Source of the DNA: Dactylosporangium sp. AC04546
GTDB taxonomy: Bacteria > Actinomycetota > Actinomycetes > Mycobacteriales > Micromonosporaceae
Direction: 5' to 3'
Assembly (NCBI RefSeq): GCF_022095675.1
Contig: NZ_JAHYSG010000010.1
Location: 62,001 to 126,000, forward strand
Length of the DNA stretch: 64,000 nucleotides
Positions 16,650-26,562 of this stretch are shown here, piece by piece. The notes below the pieces were generated by a model. The model did no database searches. It was given only the letters and a program-made list of their open reading frames with translations, and was not told the DNA's origin. A program made the translations under genes and the position numbers. Each line of letters starts with the position of its first letter. Positions within the stretch are counted from its first letter, which is position 1.

Positions 16650-17063
16650 ATGACCACCACCGTGAACACGACCCGAGCCACCACGTCAACCATCGGTACG
16701 CTGATCGGGACCGGCGTCGTCGCCGCGGCTGCCGCGAGCGCCGCCACCATGGCCGTCGCCGCCGCCGGCCATGCGGCGGGGGTCAGCCTCGACATGAGCG
16801 GCGAACCGATCCCGGTCAGCGGGTTCGGCGTGCTGACCGCCGCCTTCTCGCTGATCGGCGTGGCCATCGCCGCGGTGCTGTCCCGGGTCGCCCGGCGTCC
16901 GCGGCGCGCGTTCGTCCGCACGACGGTGGTGCTGACCGTCCTGTCGCTGGTGCCGGACGTGATCGCCGACGCCGGGGCGGCCACCAAGGCGCTGCTGATG
17001 CTCACCCACCTGGTCGCCGCCGCGATCGTGATCCCCGCTGTCGCACGCCGCCTGGCCGCCTGA
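16650..17063 (+). CDS. DUF6069-like four-helix membrane protein
   Basis: A 137-residue protein with four hydrophobic helices: about residues 15-38, 55-78, 90-105 and 112-130. Its opening is threonine-rich and is followed by GTLIGTGVVAAAAASAAT, and the third helix begins TTVVLTVLSLVPDVIA. This matches the layout of the DUF6069 family, whose role is unknown. GGAGGG lies eight bases before the ATG. It stands just upstream of the YciI/sigma operon, with 49 bases between, and may share its promoter. Confidence 0.72.
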   Translation: MTTTVNTTRATTSTIGTLIGTGVVAAAAASAATMAVAAAGHAAGVSLDMSGEPIPVSGFGVLTAAFSLIGVAIAAVLSRVARRPRRAFVRTTVVLTVLSLVPDVIADAGAATKALLMLTHLVAAAIVIPAVARRLAA

Positions 17064-17112
17064 CCCGGCGTTTGCTGTCGCTGTCTCACCATCTAGCTAC
17101 TGGAGGACCGTC

Positions 17113-17466
17113 ATGAAGCAGTACCTGCTGTCCGTGCATGTCGTCGAGGGCGCGCCGGTGCCGTCCGACGAGGAGATGCAGACCGTGTTCAGGGAGACCG
17201 GCCGGATCAACGACGAGATGCAGGCCACGGGCGCCTGGGTCTTCGGTGGAGGGCTCCTGTCGCCGGACAGCGCCACCGTCGTGCGGGTCGAGAACGGCAC
17301 CGCCACCATGAGCGACGGGCCGTTCGCCGAGACGAAGGAGCACATGGCCGGATTCTGGGTCATCAAGTGCGCGGACCTGGACCAGGCGCTGGCCTGGGCC
17401 GAGCAGTGCGCGGCGGTCTGCGGCCCGGTCGAGGTGCGCCCCTTCGACGAACTGTCCCAGGCCTGA
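17113..17466 (+). CDS. YciI-family protein, partner of the downstream ECF sigma factor
   Basis: A 117-residue YCII-related domain protein (ferredoxin-like fold) with the conserved MKQYLLSVHV opening and the DGPFAETKEHMAGFWV segment containing the active-site-like DGPF motif. Genes of this kind almost always accompany ECF sigma factors carrying a C-terminal TPR-like extension (ECF42-type), as here, 20 bases upstream of the sigma gene. It may modulate the sigma factor or bind a small ligand; no activity is proven. TGGAGG lies six bases before the ATG. Confidence 0.88.
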   Translation: MKQYLLSVHVVEGAPVPSDEEMQTVFRETGRINDEMQATGAWVFGGGLLSPDSATVVRVENGTATMSDGPFAETKEHMAGFWVIKCADLDQALAWAEQCAAVCGPVEVRPFDELSQA

Positions 17467-17486
17467 ACGGGAGCCGGTCACCCGAC

Positions 17487-18686
17487 ATGGACCTGGCGAG
17501 CATCTACCGCGCGGAGTACGGCCGCTGCGTCGCCACCCTGGCCCGCCTCCTCGGTGACATCAACCTCGCCGAGGAGGCGGTCCAGGACGCCTTCACCACG
17601 GCGCTGGAGAAGTGGCAGACCCCGCCGCCGAACCCGGGCGCCTGGATCGTGACCACCGCCCGCAACCGGGCCGTCGACCGGCTCCGCCGGGAGTCGACCC
17701 GTGAGGCCCGCCACGCGCAGGCCCTGCTGCTGCATCAACAGGACGAGCCCCAGGAGGTGGGCCCGGTGAAAGACGACCAGCTCCGACTCATCTTCACCTG
17801 CTGCCACCCGGCGCTCGCTCCCGACGCGCGGACCGCCCTCACGCTCCGCCTGCTCGGCGGCCTCGAGGTACCGGAGATCGCCCGGGCCTACCTGATGCAG
17901 GAGGCGACCGTCGCCCAGCGGATCGTGCGCGCCAAGAAGAAGATCCGCGACGCCGGGATCCCGTACCGGGTGCCCGCCGAACACGAGCTGCCGGACCGGC
18001 TGCCGCCCGTGCTCACCGTGCTCTACCTGATGTTCAACGAGGGTTACACGTCCACCGCCGGGCCGCTGATCAGAACGGACCTGTGCGCCGAGGCGATCCG
18101 GCTCGCCCGCGAGCTCGCCGCGTTGATGCCCGACGAGCCCGAGGTCCTCGGCCTGCTCGCCCTGCTGCTGCTGACCGAGGCGCGCCGACCGGCCCGGGTC
18201 GGCCCGACCGGCGAGCTGGTGCTGCTGGCCGACCAGGACCGGTCGTTGTGGAACCGGGCACTCATCGCCGAGGGCCACGACCTGGTCCGCCGTTGCCTGC
18301 GGCGCAACCGGCCCGGCCCGTACCAGATCCAGGCCGCGATCAGCGCGGTGCACACCGACGGCGCCGCCACCGACTGGCCGCAGGTCCTGGCCCTCTACGA
18401 CCAGCTCCTCGCGCTCGCGCCGACCCCGATCGTCGCGCTCAACCGTGCGGTCGCCGTCGCCGAGGTGCACGGACCGGTGGTGGCCCTCGCCGCGCTGGAG
18501 GACCTCGACCTCCCGGGCTACCACCGGCTGCCCGCCACCCGGGCCGAGCTGCTGGCCCGGCTCGGCCGCGACGCAGCGGCCCTCGCCGCCTACGACGAGG
18601 CCATCGCACTGGTCACCAACGAGACCGAGCGTGCCTACCTGCAGGCCCGCCGTACCGAACTCACCCGTCCCAGGAGCACATCATGA
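17487..18686 (+). CDS. ECF sigma factor with C-terminal TPR-like extension (ECF42 type)
   Basis: A 399-residue sigma factor, twice the length of a minimal ECF sigma. Region 2 is near residues 10-75 (GDINLAEEAVQDAFTTALEK, then TTARNRAVDRLRRES) and region 4 near 120-165 (LGGLEVPEIARAYLMQEATV). A 230-residue helical extension, with LTVLYLMFNEGY and repeated Ala/Leu helices, replaces the need for a classical anti-sigma. It directs RNA polymerase to specific promoters; in this family the extension is required for activity. It is coupled to the DHFR-family gene by an ATGA overlap. A paralogous YciI/sigma pair lies at 45823-47372. Confidence 0.9.
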   Translation: MDLASIYRAEYGRCVATLARLLGDINLAEEAVQDAFTTALEKWQTPPPNPGAWIVTTARNRAVDRLRRESTREARHAQALLLHQQDEPQEVGPVKDDQLRLIFTCCHPALAPDARTALTLRLLGGLEVPEIARAYLMQEATVAQRIVRAKKKIRDAGIPYRVPAEHELPDRLPPVLTVLYLMFNEGYTSTAGPLIRTDLCAEAIRLARELAALMPDEPEVLGLLALLLLTEARRPARVGPTGELVLLADQDRSLWNRALIAEGHDLVRRCLRRNRPGPYQIQAAISAVHTDGAATDWPQVLALYDQLLALAPTPIVALNRAVAVAEVHGPVVALAALEDLDLPGYHRLPATRAELLARLGRDAAALAAYDEAIALVTNETERAYLQARRTELTRPRSTS

Positions 18687-19261
18687 CCGCCACCTACACC
18701 TTCGACGTCTTCTCCAGCCTCGACGGCTTCGGCACCACCAGCGGCGACTGGGGTGGCTACTGGGGCAAGCAGGGTCCCGAGCTGCTCGAGCGCCGCCTCG
18801 CGCTGTACAGCGAGGAGCAGCGCATGGTCTTCGGGGCCGGCACGTACCGGGCGTTCGCGCACCTGCTGGCCGCGAGCACCGAGGACTCCGAGGTCCGGGA
18901 CGCCTGGGTCACCCGGATGCGGAGCCTCCCGGCAACGGTGGTGTCGACCACGCTGGAGGGACCCCTCGACTGGCCGGACGCGACCGTCGTGAGCGGCGAC
19001 GCCGTCGACGTCGTCGCCCGGCTCAAGGAGGAGTCCGAGGTGCCCTTGCGATCGCACGGCAGCCTGTCGTTGAACCGGGCGCTGATGGCCGCCGGCCTGG
19101 TCGACCTGGTCCAGGTGACGCTCTTCCCGGTGATCACCGGTCAGACCGGGACGGAGCCGATCTTCCAGGGGGCGGCCGACTTCGACCTGGAGCTGGTCGA
19201 GAGCCGGACGCTCGACGGTCGCACCCAGGAGCTCATCTACCGTCCCACCCTGCACGGCTGA
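18683..19261 (+). CDS. Dihydrofolate reductase family protein (RibD C-terminal domain type)
   Basis: A 192-residue protein of the RibD_C/DHFR fold: FDVFSSLDGFG opening, a conserved glycine-rich GAGTYRAF segment, TVVSTTLEGPLDW, and the C-terminal VDLVQVTLFPVITGQTG motif. Family members are NADPH-dependent reductases of unknown physiological substrate, often encoded with ECF sigma factors. The start overlaps the sigma stop (ATGA), so it belongs to that sigma factor's operon and may be part of its regulon. Confidence 0.85.
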   Translation: MTATYTFDVFSSLDGFGTTSGDWGGYWGKQGPELLERRLALYSEEQRMVFGAGTYRAFAHLLAASTEDSEVRDAWVTRMRSLPATVVSTTLEGPLDWPDATVVSGDAVDVVARLKEESEVPLRSHGSLSLNRALMAAGLVDLVQVTLFPVITGQTGTEPIFQGAADFDLELVESRTLDGRTQELIYRPTLHG

Positions 19262-19277
19262 GTGCGTCCGAGCGTTG

Positions 19278-19694
19278 CTACCCCGCCGCGCGGCCGTCCC
19301 CCGGCGTCCAGCCCGGGATCCGCTCCGCGAGCGCCGCGCGGGACTGCGGCGCCGGGAAGGGATCCGCGAAGTACTGGGTCTCGTGGGCGACCCGGCCGCC
19401 GGCGAACCGCATGATGCTCACCGAGTAGGTGGGCACGCCGTCGTAGGTGACGACGCATTCACTCACCCACAGGTCGCCGCCGCCGCTGATGCGCAGCACG
19501 GTGAAGTGACGCTCGGCGGGGTGGCCGCCGCGCTGGGCGGCGATCGCGGCGCGGCCACGGAACCGTTCGCCCGACTGGGGGTAGTCCAGGATCGCGTCCT
19601 CGGCGTACACGGCGTGCTCCGCCACGGTCTCGCCCGCCTCCGACGCCCGCCAGTGCTCCTCGATCGCGGCGCTGGTCCGCTGGTCGGCATCCAC
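19278..19694 (-). CDS. SnoaL-like / NTF2-fold protein
   Basis: A 138-residue protein with the SnoaL/NTF2-like cone fold: IEEHWRASEAGETVAEHAVY helix, DAILDYPQSGERFRGRAAIA, and strands ending FAGGRVAHETQYFADPFP. Such proteins range from polyketide cyclases to isomerases and sigma-factor appendages. It is convergent with the DHFR-family gene, with 16 bases between. It starts at GTG 19694, the only start in this frame near the conserved N-terminal helix. Confidence 0.8.
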   Translation of the reverse strand: MDADQRTSAAIEEHWRASEAGETVAEHAVYAEDAILDYPQSGERFRGRAAIAAQRGGHPAERHFTVLRISGGGDLWVSECVVTYDGVPTYSVSIMRFAGGRVAHETQYFADPFPAPQSRAALAERIPGWTPGDGRAAG

Positions 19695-19749
19695 GGTGTC
19701 GGCCTCCCGCCGCTGGTCGTCCGCGACGCTCTTCCCCGAGCCGCGACAC

Positions 19750-19881
19750 TCAACCCGGTTCCCGCTTGATCAACAGGTGCTCGGCGAACCGACCGGGCGA
19801 CCGCCGGGTGAGCCGCCCGAAGAATTCCCCGAAATTGATGTAACCCGTCCGCGCAGCAGCGGCGTTTCTAGTAGCTGTCAT
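19750..19881 (-). CDS. Small peptide gene, 43 residues, unknown function
   Basis: An ORF from ATG 19881 with a near-consensus ribosome site, GAGGAGG, two bases before the ATG. The peptide starts MTATRNAAAARTGYINFGEF, is basic overall and ends in KREPG, with a central FFGRLTRR. It has no cysteines and no membrane segment. It lies between the SnoaL-like gene (same strand) and the divergent SigE-family sigma gene. No RiPP-modifying enzyme is adjacent, so a precursor-peptide role is not supported. Coding status rests mainly on the ribosome site. Confidence 0.45.
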   Translation of the reverse strand: MTATRNAAAARTGYINFGEFFGRLTRRSPGRFAEHLLIKREPG

Positions 19882-19969
19882 CGCCTCCTCGCAACCCCCC
19901 GACAGCAAAGGAACGCCGCAATGCACCCCACCCCGAGTCCTCGAGCCCGACGGGTAGCGTGACGCCGCC

Positions 19970-20479
19970 ATGAACGACGAAGAACATGACTTCGAGGTGT
20001 TCTACCGGGCCCGGACACCGGCGCTGCTGCGTACCGCGTACCTGTTGACCGGCGATCGGCACCTCGCCGAGGACCTGGTGCAGGACGCGCTGGCCCGCAC
20101 CCACCGGTCCTGGCGCAAGCTGCGCGACGGGGGCAACCCGGAGGCGTACGCCCGCCAGGTCATGTACCACCTGCAGGTCAGCCGCTGGCGGCGCAAGCGG
20201 GTCGCGGAGTCACTGCCCGGCGAGCTACCCGAGCCGCACGACGGACGCGACCACGCGGGCGCCGCCGCCGACCGGCTGGCGCTGCGCAAGGCGCTGCTGG
20301 CGCTGCCCACGCGGCAGCGGGCGGCGCTCGTCCTGCGGTACTTCGAGGACTGCACCGAGGCGGAGGCGGCCGAACTGCTCGGTTGCCGCATCGGCACCCT
20401 CAAGAGCCACACGGCTCGGGGGCTGGCCGCACTGCGCAAGGCACTGCCGGACATCGCGCTGGAAGGAGCGAACCAGTGA
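19970..20479 (+). CDS. SigE-family ECF sigma factor
   Basis: A 169-residue sigma factor of the actinobacterial SigE family. Region 2 contains LRTAYLLTGDRHLAEDLVQD and WRKLRDGGNPEAYARQVMYH; region 4 contains LPTRQRAALVLRYFEDCTEA and LGCRIGTLKSHTARGLAALR. It opens EEHDFEVFYRARTPALLRTA, the family hallmark. Its stop overlaps the start of the next gene (GTGA), which encodes a single-span membrane protein likely to be its regulator or signal input. Confidence 0.92.
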   Translation: MNDEEHDFEVFYRARTPALLRTAYLLTGDRHLAEDLVQDALARTHRSWRKLRDGGNPEAYARQVMYHLQVSRWRRKRVAESLPGELPEPHDGRDHAGAAADRLALRKALLALPTRQRAALVLRYFEDCTEAEAAELLGCRIGTLKSHTARGLAALRKALPDIALEGANQ

Positions 20480-21585
20480 ACCACGACCTGTACGACCGGT
20501 TCTCGGACCTGGCGGCGGAGATGCCCGACACCGACCTGGTGGACCTGCGCGGCCGGGTGGACCGGACCTCCCGGTGGCTGCGCACCCGGCACGCGATCGC
20601 CACGACGGCCGCCGCGGTGGTGGTCGGTGCGATCGTGGTGGCCGGCGGCGTCGCGCTGGCCGGGCGCCCGGATCAGGCACCGTTGCCGCCGTCCACCTCC
20701 GCCTCGGCGGCACCGTCGCCGACGGCCGAACCGACGCCCTCGGCCGAGCCGTCCGGCACGATCGGCACGCCACCGGCTGCCGACTCCCTGGCCGGGACGT
20801 TGTCCTACCTGACCCTCCGGCCGGGCAAGCCGATCGAGCTGCGCCGTTACGTCGACGGTACCCTCCACACCGTCTCCTTCGGCACCGCCTCGGCCGGGGA
20901 CGTGTACGGGCAGCCGTCGCCGGACGGCACGAAACTGGTCGTCAACACGTCGCCGAGCAAGGCCCAGATCACGCCCGGCGACCTGGTTGTCGTCGAGCCC
21001 GGCGGTGCCCGGCGGACCATCGCGCGCGACGTGCGATGGGACGGCGGCAACACGGCGGTGTGGACGCCCGACGGCACGGCCGTGGTCGCGGCCGGCGTCC
21101 GGTACAGCGTCAGCGGCGGTTCCGGTACGCCCGCCGGGTTCGTCCAGTACGCGCCCGGATACCTGGTGTACTCGGCGAACGGCGGCACCAGGGCGTACGC
21201 GAAGTCCGGCACACAGGTGGAGATCGCCGAGGCCGACGGCAGCGCGGCGCGGACCGTCGACATCGGCGGCCTCACCGAGTGCCAGCAGACGGCCGCCTGC
21301 CCGTCCTCCGTGCAGGCGGTCTCCGACGACGGCCGCTACGTCGCGCTCGGCAACGCGAACTCCGACCCGCAGCACGTGCACTCGGCGCACATCGTCTACG
21401 ACACCCGGGACCACAAGCGGCTCTCCCTCGGCTCCTTCTCCCACGCCTGGTTCCCGCCGGGCGGCGGCGCGGTGCTGATCGCGCAGGACACGGTCAAGGT
21501 GCTCGACGCGAGCTGGCGGACGACCCACACGTACGCGCTGCCCGAGCCGATCGGCGCCGACACGTTCGTCTGGTACGCCCGCTAG
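20476..21585 (+). CDS. Membrane-anchored sigma-factor partner with extracytoplasmic propeller-like domain
   Basis: A 369-residue protein: about 43 cytoplasmic residues (LYDRFSDLAAEMPDTDLVDL), one transmembrane helix (AAAVVVGAIVVAGGVALAG), a Ser/Pro/Ala-rich linker, then a domain with WD/TolB-like strands (SPDGTKLVVNTSPSK, WTPDGTAVVAAGVRYSV, SDDGRYVALGNAN). Such proteins follow SigE-family sigma genes and may act as anti-sigma factors or sensors; the cytoplasmic part lacks the HxxxCxxC zinc motif of ZAS anti-sigmas. GTG at 20476 overlaps the sigma stop, with GGAAGGAG just upstream. Confidence 0.78.
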   Translation: MNHDLYDRFSDLAAEMPDTDLVDLRGRVDRTSRWLRTRHAIATTAAAVVVGAIVVAGGVALAGRPDQAPLPPSTSASAAPSPTAEPTPSAEPSGTIGTPPAADSLAGTLSYLTLRPGKPIELRRYVDGTLHTVSFGTASAGDVYGQPSPDGTKLVVNTSPSKAQITPGDLVVVEPGGARRTIARDVRWDGGNTAVWTPDGTAVVAAGVRYSVSGGSGTPAGFVQYAPGYLVYSANGGTRAYAKSGTQVEIAEADGSAARTVDIGGLTECQQTAACPSSVQAVSDDGRYVALGNANSDPQHVHSAHIVYDTRDHKRLSLGSFSHAWFPPGGGAVLIAQDTVKVLDASWRTTHTYALPEPIGADTFVWYAR

Positions 21586-21638
21586 CGGCGCGCGTGGCGC
21601 GGCGCCGTCAGGGCGAACGACACGGCACCACCCGCGAG

Positions 21639-21669
21639 GCCCAGCCCGGCGACGACAACCGGGCTGGGC
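21639..21669. terminator. Bidirectional hairpin between convergent genes
   Basis: GCCCAGCCCGG (21639-21649) pairs perfectly with CCGGGCTGGGC (21659-21669) across a nine-base loop. It sits between the stops of the genes ending at 21585 (plus) and 21675 (minus), so it could serve both. Confidence 0.6.
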
Positions 21670-21674
21670 GCGGG

Positions 21675-23909
21675 TCAGGGTGTGGGGGCGGCCAGGTCGC
21701 GGCAGCGGAGGGCCGCGGCCGTGTCGCCGACCGCCTCGAACGTCTCGGTCGCGCGCGTGTAGACCTGCCGGCTCTCGTCCGCCCGGCCCTGCTGGGCCAG
21801 TGTGGCCGCGAGCGCCTCCAGGCAGCGGGCCTGCGAACCGGACATCGGGAGCTGCTCGAAGAGGCCGATCGCCTCGGTGAACGTGGCGATCGCCTCGTCC
21901 GGGCGACCCAGCAGCCGAAGGCACACGCCGCCGGCGGCAAGCGCGTTCGGCCGGGTGACCGCCGCGATGCTCGGCGTCATGCCGGACCCGCCGTCGGCGG
22001 CCAGCTCCCACATCTCGCGGTAGCGCTCCAGTGCCTCGGCGTGGTGCCCGGCGCTGCGAAGGCACTCGCCGATCGTTCCGAGACACTGGCAGTACGCGTC
22101 GACGTCGCCGTCGGACTTGAACATCCGCGCGGCCTCGGCGACCGACGCGACCGCCTCGTCGAGCCGTCCGAGCCGCAGCAACGCGCCTCCGACGTACCGG
22201 TGGCCCCACGCGATCTGCTCCGGGACGCCGGTGTCGACGGCGGCACGCAGTACCTCGGCCGCGTACCGCATCGTGACCTCCGGGTCCGCGGGCGGCACCG
22301 CATGAAAGACCCGTGCCAGGTAGGTCAGCTGCGCGGCCTGATAGGCCCGGTCGCCGCGGGCGGCGGCCTGCGCGCCGAGACTGAAGACCTCCTGCCAGTG
22401 CGGCCATGCGTTCCACCAGCCGCCGAACCACCGCAACGACTCGGCGCAGTCGAGCACGGTCTCGTGCTGGCCGCTGCCCGCCGCGTGCCGCAGTGCCTCC
22501 AGCCAGTTGTCCGCGTCCGCCTGGAGCCAACGGCCGGCCTCCTCGACGGAGGACAGGCCGGGAAGACCGGCGGCGGGACGGTCGGGGCGGCCGTGGCTGG
22601 ACTCGAACCACCGGCCGGCGGTGGTGGCCGTCCGCAGCAGCCACGACATCATCCGGTCGGTGGCCGCGCCGCGGTCGGCCTCGGTGTCCTCCCGGTGCAG
22701 CCGGTCGCGGGCGAACAGCCGGACGAGGTCGTGGAACCGGGACCGGCCCGACGGGCCGTCCTGCAGCAGCCCGAGGTCGACGAGCTCGTCGAGGGCACCC
22801 CAGGCGTCCTCGATCGAGGTGTCGCCGAGCACGGCGGCGAGCGCGGCGTCGAAGTCCGGGCCGGGCACCAGGGCGAGCCGCCGGAAGACCCGCCGCGCGG
22901 TGTCCGGGAGCTGGTCGTAGGACATCCCGAACGCGGTCGCGATCTCCAGGTCGCCGGCCTTGAGCTGGCTGAGGCGGCGCTCCTCGTCCGTCATCCGGGC
23001 GGCGAGCTCGGCGGCGCTCCAGCCCGGCCGGCTGACCAGCCGGTTGCCGACGATGCGCAGCGCGAGGGGCAGGCCGCCGCACAGCTGCGCGAGCTGGGTG
23101 AGTGCCGGTTCACCGTCCGCTGCCGAGCGTTCGCCCAGAATCCCGGTCAGCAGGCCGGTGGCTTCCAGCACCGGCAGGGGGCCGAGGCCCAGCCGGCGCA
23201 CACCCTCCAGGCCCGGCAGCAGCCGCCGGCTGGTGACCAGTGCCCTGCTGCCGGCGCCGCCGCCGGGCAGCAGCGGGCGGACCTGCTCCTCGGACGCGGC
23301 GTTGTCGAGCACCACCAGGGCGCGCCTGTCGCGCAGCAGTGAGCGGTACAAGGAGGCACGCCCGGGTGTGTCGCCCGGTAACTGCTGGTCAAGGATGCCG
23401 AGCGCACCGAGCAGGAGCCTCAGCGCGTCATCGACGGCGACGGGGTGCTGGGACATCCCCAACAGGTCGAGGAAGAACACCCCGTCGGTGAAGTGCGCCC
23501 GCACGGCGTGGGCGGCGCGAACCGCGAGGGTGGTCTTTCCCAGGCCGGCGGCGCCGCTGACGAGTGCCACACCCGCGGCGCCGGGCAGGCTGTCGGCGCG
23601 CACGAGCTCGTCGGTCCAGGCCAGCTCCGCGACCCGGCCGGTGAAGTCGTCGACGGACCGGGGCAGCTCGCACAGGCCGCTCGGGCGCGTCCAGTGGTCC
23701 CGCAACCGGCCCTCCCGGGCCAGGTCGACAAGCTGCCCGCGGGCGGTGTCGTCGAGCCGGAGCGCGTCGGCGAGGGCGGTGACCGTCCGATGCTGCGGTC
23801 CCCGGCTGCGCCCGCGCTCCATGTCCGACAGCGCCCGGGCGCTGACCCCCGACGCTTCAGCGAGCTGCTCCAGCGTGAGTCGCGCCGCGCGCCGATGGCC
23901 ACGCAACAC
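21675..23909 (-). CDS. HTH / NB-ARC / TPR regulatory protein
   Basis: A protein of about 744 residues. N-terminal XRE-type helix-turn-helix (TLEQLAEASGVSARALSDME, residues 12-31); NB-ARC ATPase with Walker A SGAAGLGKTTL (near 120), Walker B RALVVLDN (near 195) and the GLPLAL motif; then a helical repeat region with TPR-like units to the C-terminus. This is the AfsR/STAND architecture without a SARP domain, typical of signal-gated transcription regulators. GTG at 23909 is the first canonical start, but a perfect GGAGG site lies nine bases before an ATC at 23936, which would add nine residues (ITELPGFGD) usually present in relatives. It is divergent from the hydrolase at 24134. Confidence 0.85.
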   Translation of the reverse strand: MLRGHRRAARLTLEQLAEASGVSARALSDMERGRSRGPQHRTVTALADALRLDDTARGQLVDLAREGRLRDHWTRPSGLCELPRSVDDFTGRVAELAWTDELVRADSLPGAAGVALVSGAAGLGKTTLAVRAAHAVRAHFTDGVFFLDLLGMSQHPVAVDDALRLLLGALGILDQQLPGDTPGRASLYRSLLRDRRALVVLDNAASEEQVRPLLPGGGAGSRALVTSRRLLPGLEGVRRLGLGPLPVLEATGLLTGILGERSAADGEPALTQLAQLCGGLPLALRIVGNRLVSRPGWSAAELAARMTDEERRLSQLKAGDLEIATAFGMSYDQLPDTARRVFRRLALVPGPDFDAALAAVLGDTSIEDAWGALDELVDLGLLQDGPSGRSRFHDLVRLFARDRLHREDTEADRGAATDRMMSWLLRTATTAGRWFESSHGRPDRPAAGLPGLSSVEEAGRWLQADADNWLEALRHAAGSGQHETVLDCAESLRWFGGWWNAWPHWQEVFSLGAQAAARGDRAYQAAQLTYLARVFHAVPPADPEVTMRYAAEVLRAAVDTGVPEQIAWGHRYVGGALLRLGRLDEAVASVAEAARMFKSDGDVDAYCQCLGTIGECLRSAGHHAEALERYREMWELAADGGSGMTPSIAAVTRPNALAAGGVCLRLLGRPDEAIATFTEAIGLFEQLPMSGSQARCLEALAATLAQQGRADESRQVYTRATETFEAVGDTAAALRCRDLAAPTP

Positions 23910-24133
23910 ATCGCCGAAGCCGGGCAGCTCAGTGATCGGGCGTCACCTCCAGGCCGACGAGCGTACCTTCACGGCGTCGCCGCGTCGTCAGCGGCGCTCG
24001 GCGGACCGGCGGCGCCGTGGCAACCGTCGATGCGCGGACTGCCACCGGGAAACCTTGCCAGCGTGTCTTCCGCCGACCCGCACCGGGCACATAGGCTGTC
24101 GGCCCGGACACCAACTTCACGGGGAGACATGGC

Positions 24134-24955
24134 TTGACTACGATACGTCGCCGTACTGTGCTGGCCGCGATCGGCGCGATGGCCACCGCACCAGCCGCCG
24201 CCGTCGCACTCTCACCGACCGCCGCCTATGCCGCCGACGACTACGCCTCGAACACGGCGCTCTACGCGGATCCCTCGCTCGCCGAGGGCGTGGACTACGC
24301 CCGCCGGTACCACCGGCACGAGGCGGTGGACAACAGCGACACCGCCGCCGCTGCGTTTCCGGACACGGTCGTGCTCGCCCTGCACGGTGGCGGCATCGAA
24401 CCGGGCACCTCGGAGCTCTGCATGGCCATCGCCGGCTACCACCCGGCCACCGGATCGGTCGAACCGGTCGGCGGACCGACCTACGACTACTGGATGTTCG
24501 AGGGCATCCGCTCGTCGAACAACAGCCCGCTGCACGTCACGTCCACCCATTGCGACGACCCGGTCGCCCGCGCCCTGGCCGCCGGCGCCCGGCGCGCCGT
24601 CTCACTGCACGGCTGCACCCCGGCCCAGGCCGGCCTCGCCGACGGCACGGCCGCAGTCCTGATCGGCGGACTGGACACCACCCTCAAGAACGAGCTGCTC
24701 TCCCTCTTCGCCATCGGCAGCATCCAGGGCATCCAGGACATCCAGGCCTACGACGCGGCCAGCATCCCGGCGCTCGGCGGCGACGATCCGGCGAACATCG
24801 TCAACCGCACGCTCACCGGCGGCGGCGTGCAGCTCGAGCTCACCACCCCGCTACGGAACGCGATGTTCACCACCAACACCCGGGCGCAGCGCAAGAACAC
24901 CACCACACCGGCCTTCTGGCGGTTCGTGAACGTGGTGCGAACGGCGCTGCAGTAA
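24134..24955 (+). CDS. Secreted poly-gamma-glutamate hydrolase-family protein
   Basis: A 273-residue protein starting at TTG 24134 (GGGGAG eight bases upstream). The N-terminus has a twin-arginine signal (IRRRTVLAAIGA) and an AYA/A-type cleavage site near residue 33. The mature part shows the family's zinc-site features: VVLALHGGGIEPGTSEL, HVTSTHCDD and AVSLHGCTP. Related enzymes are zinc peptidases that cut poly-gamma-glutamate capsules, first known from phages. Here it may remodel secreted polymers or act on a competitor's capsule. It is convergent with gdhA, so a link through glutamate metabolism is only suggestive. Confidence 0.82.
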   Translation: MTTIRRRTVLAAIGAMATAPAAAVALSPTAAYAADDYASNTALYADPSLAEGVDYARRYHRHEAVDNSDTAAAAFPDTVVLALHGGGIEPGTSELCMAIAGYHPATGSVEPVGGPTYDYWMFEGIRSSNNSPLHVTSTHCDDPVARALAAGARRAVSLHGCTPAQAGLADGTAAVLIGGLDTTLKNELLSLFAIGSIQGIQDIQAYDAASIPALGGDDPANIVNRTLTGGGVQLELTTPLRNAMFTTNTRAQRKNTTTPAFWRFVNVVRTALQ

Positions 24956-24970
24956 CGACGTCGGCGCGGG

Positions 24971-26524
<1,554 letters not shown>

Positions 26525-26562
26525 TCACCGCAGTCCGCCGTCGGCCAGGAGCGATCACGCGC

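Noticed and set aside
19750..19881. Idea that the 43-residue peptide is a RiPP precursor
   Set aside because: No cyclase, radical SAM enzyme, kinase/lyase or peptidase-transporter gene lies nearby, and the core has no Cys or Ser/Thr-rich segment.
21600..21675. Minus-strand stretch reading SPVVVAGLGLAGGAVSFALT, like a C-terminal membrane helix, just past the NB-ARC gene
   Set aside because: It has no start or ribosome site and lies after a stop, within a hairpin region. It is probably a by-product of GC-rich sequence.
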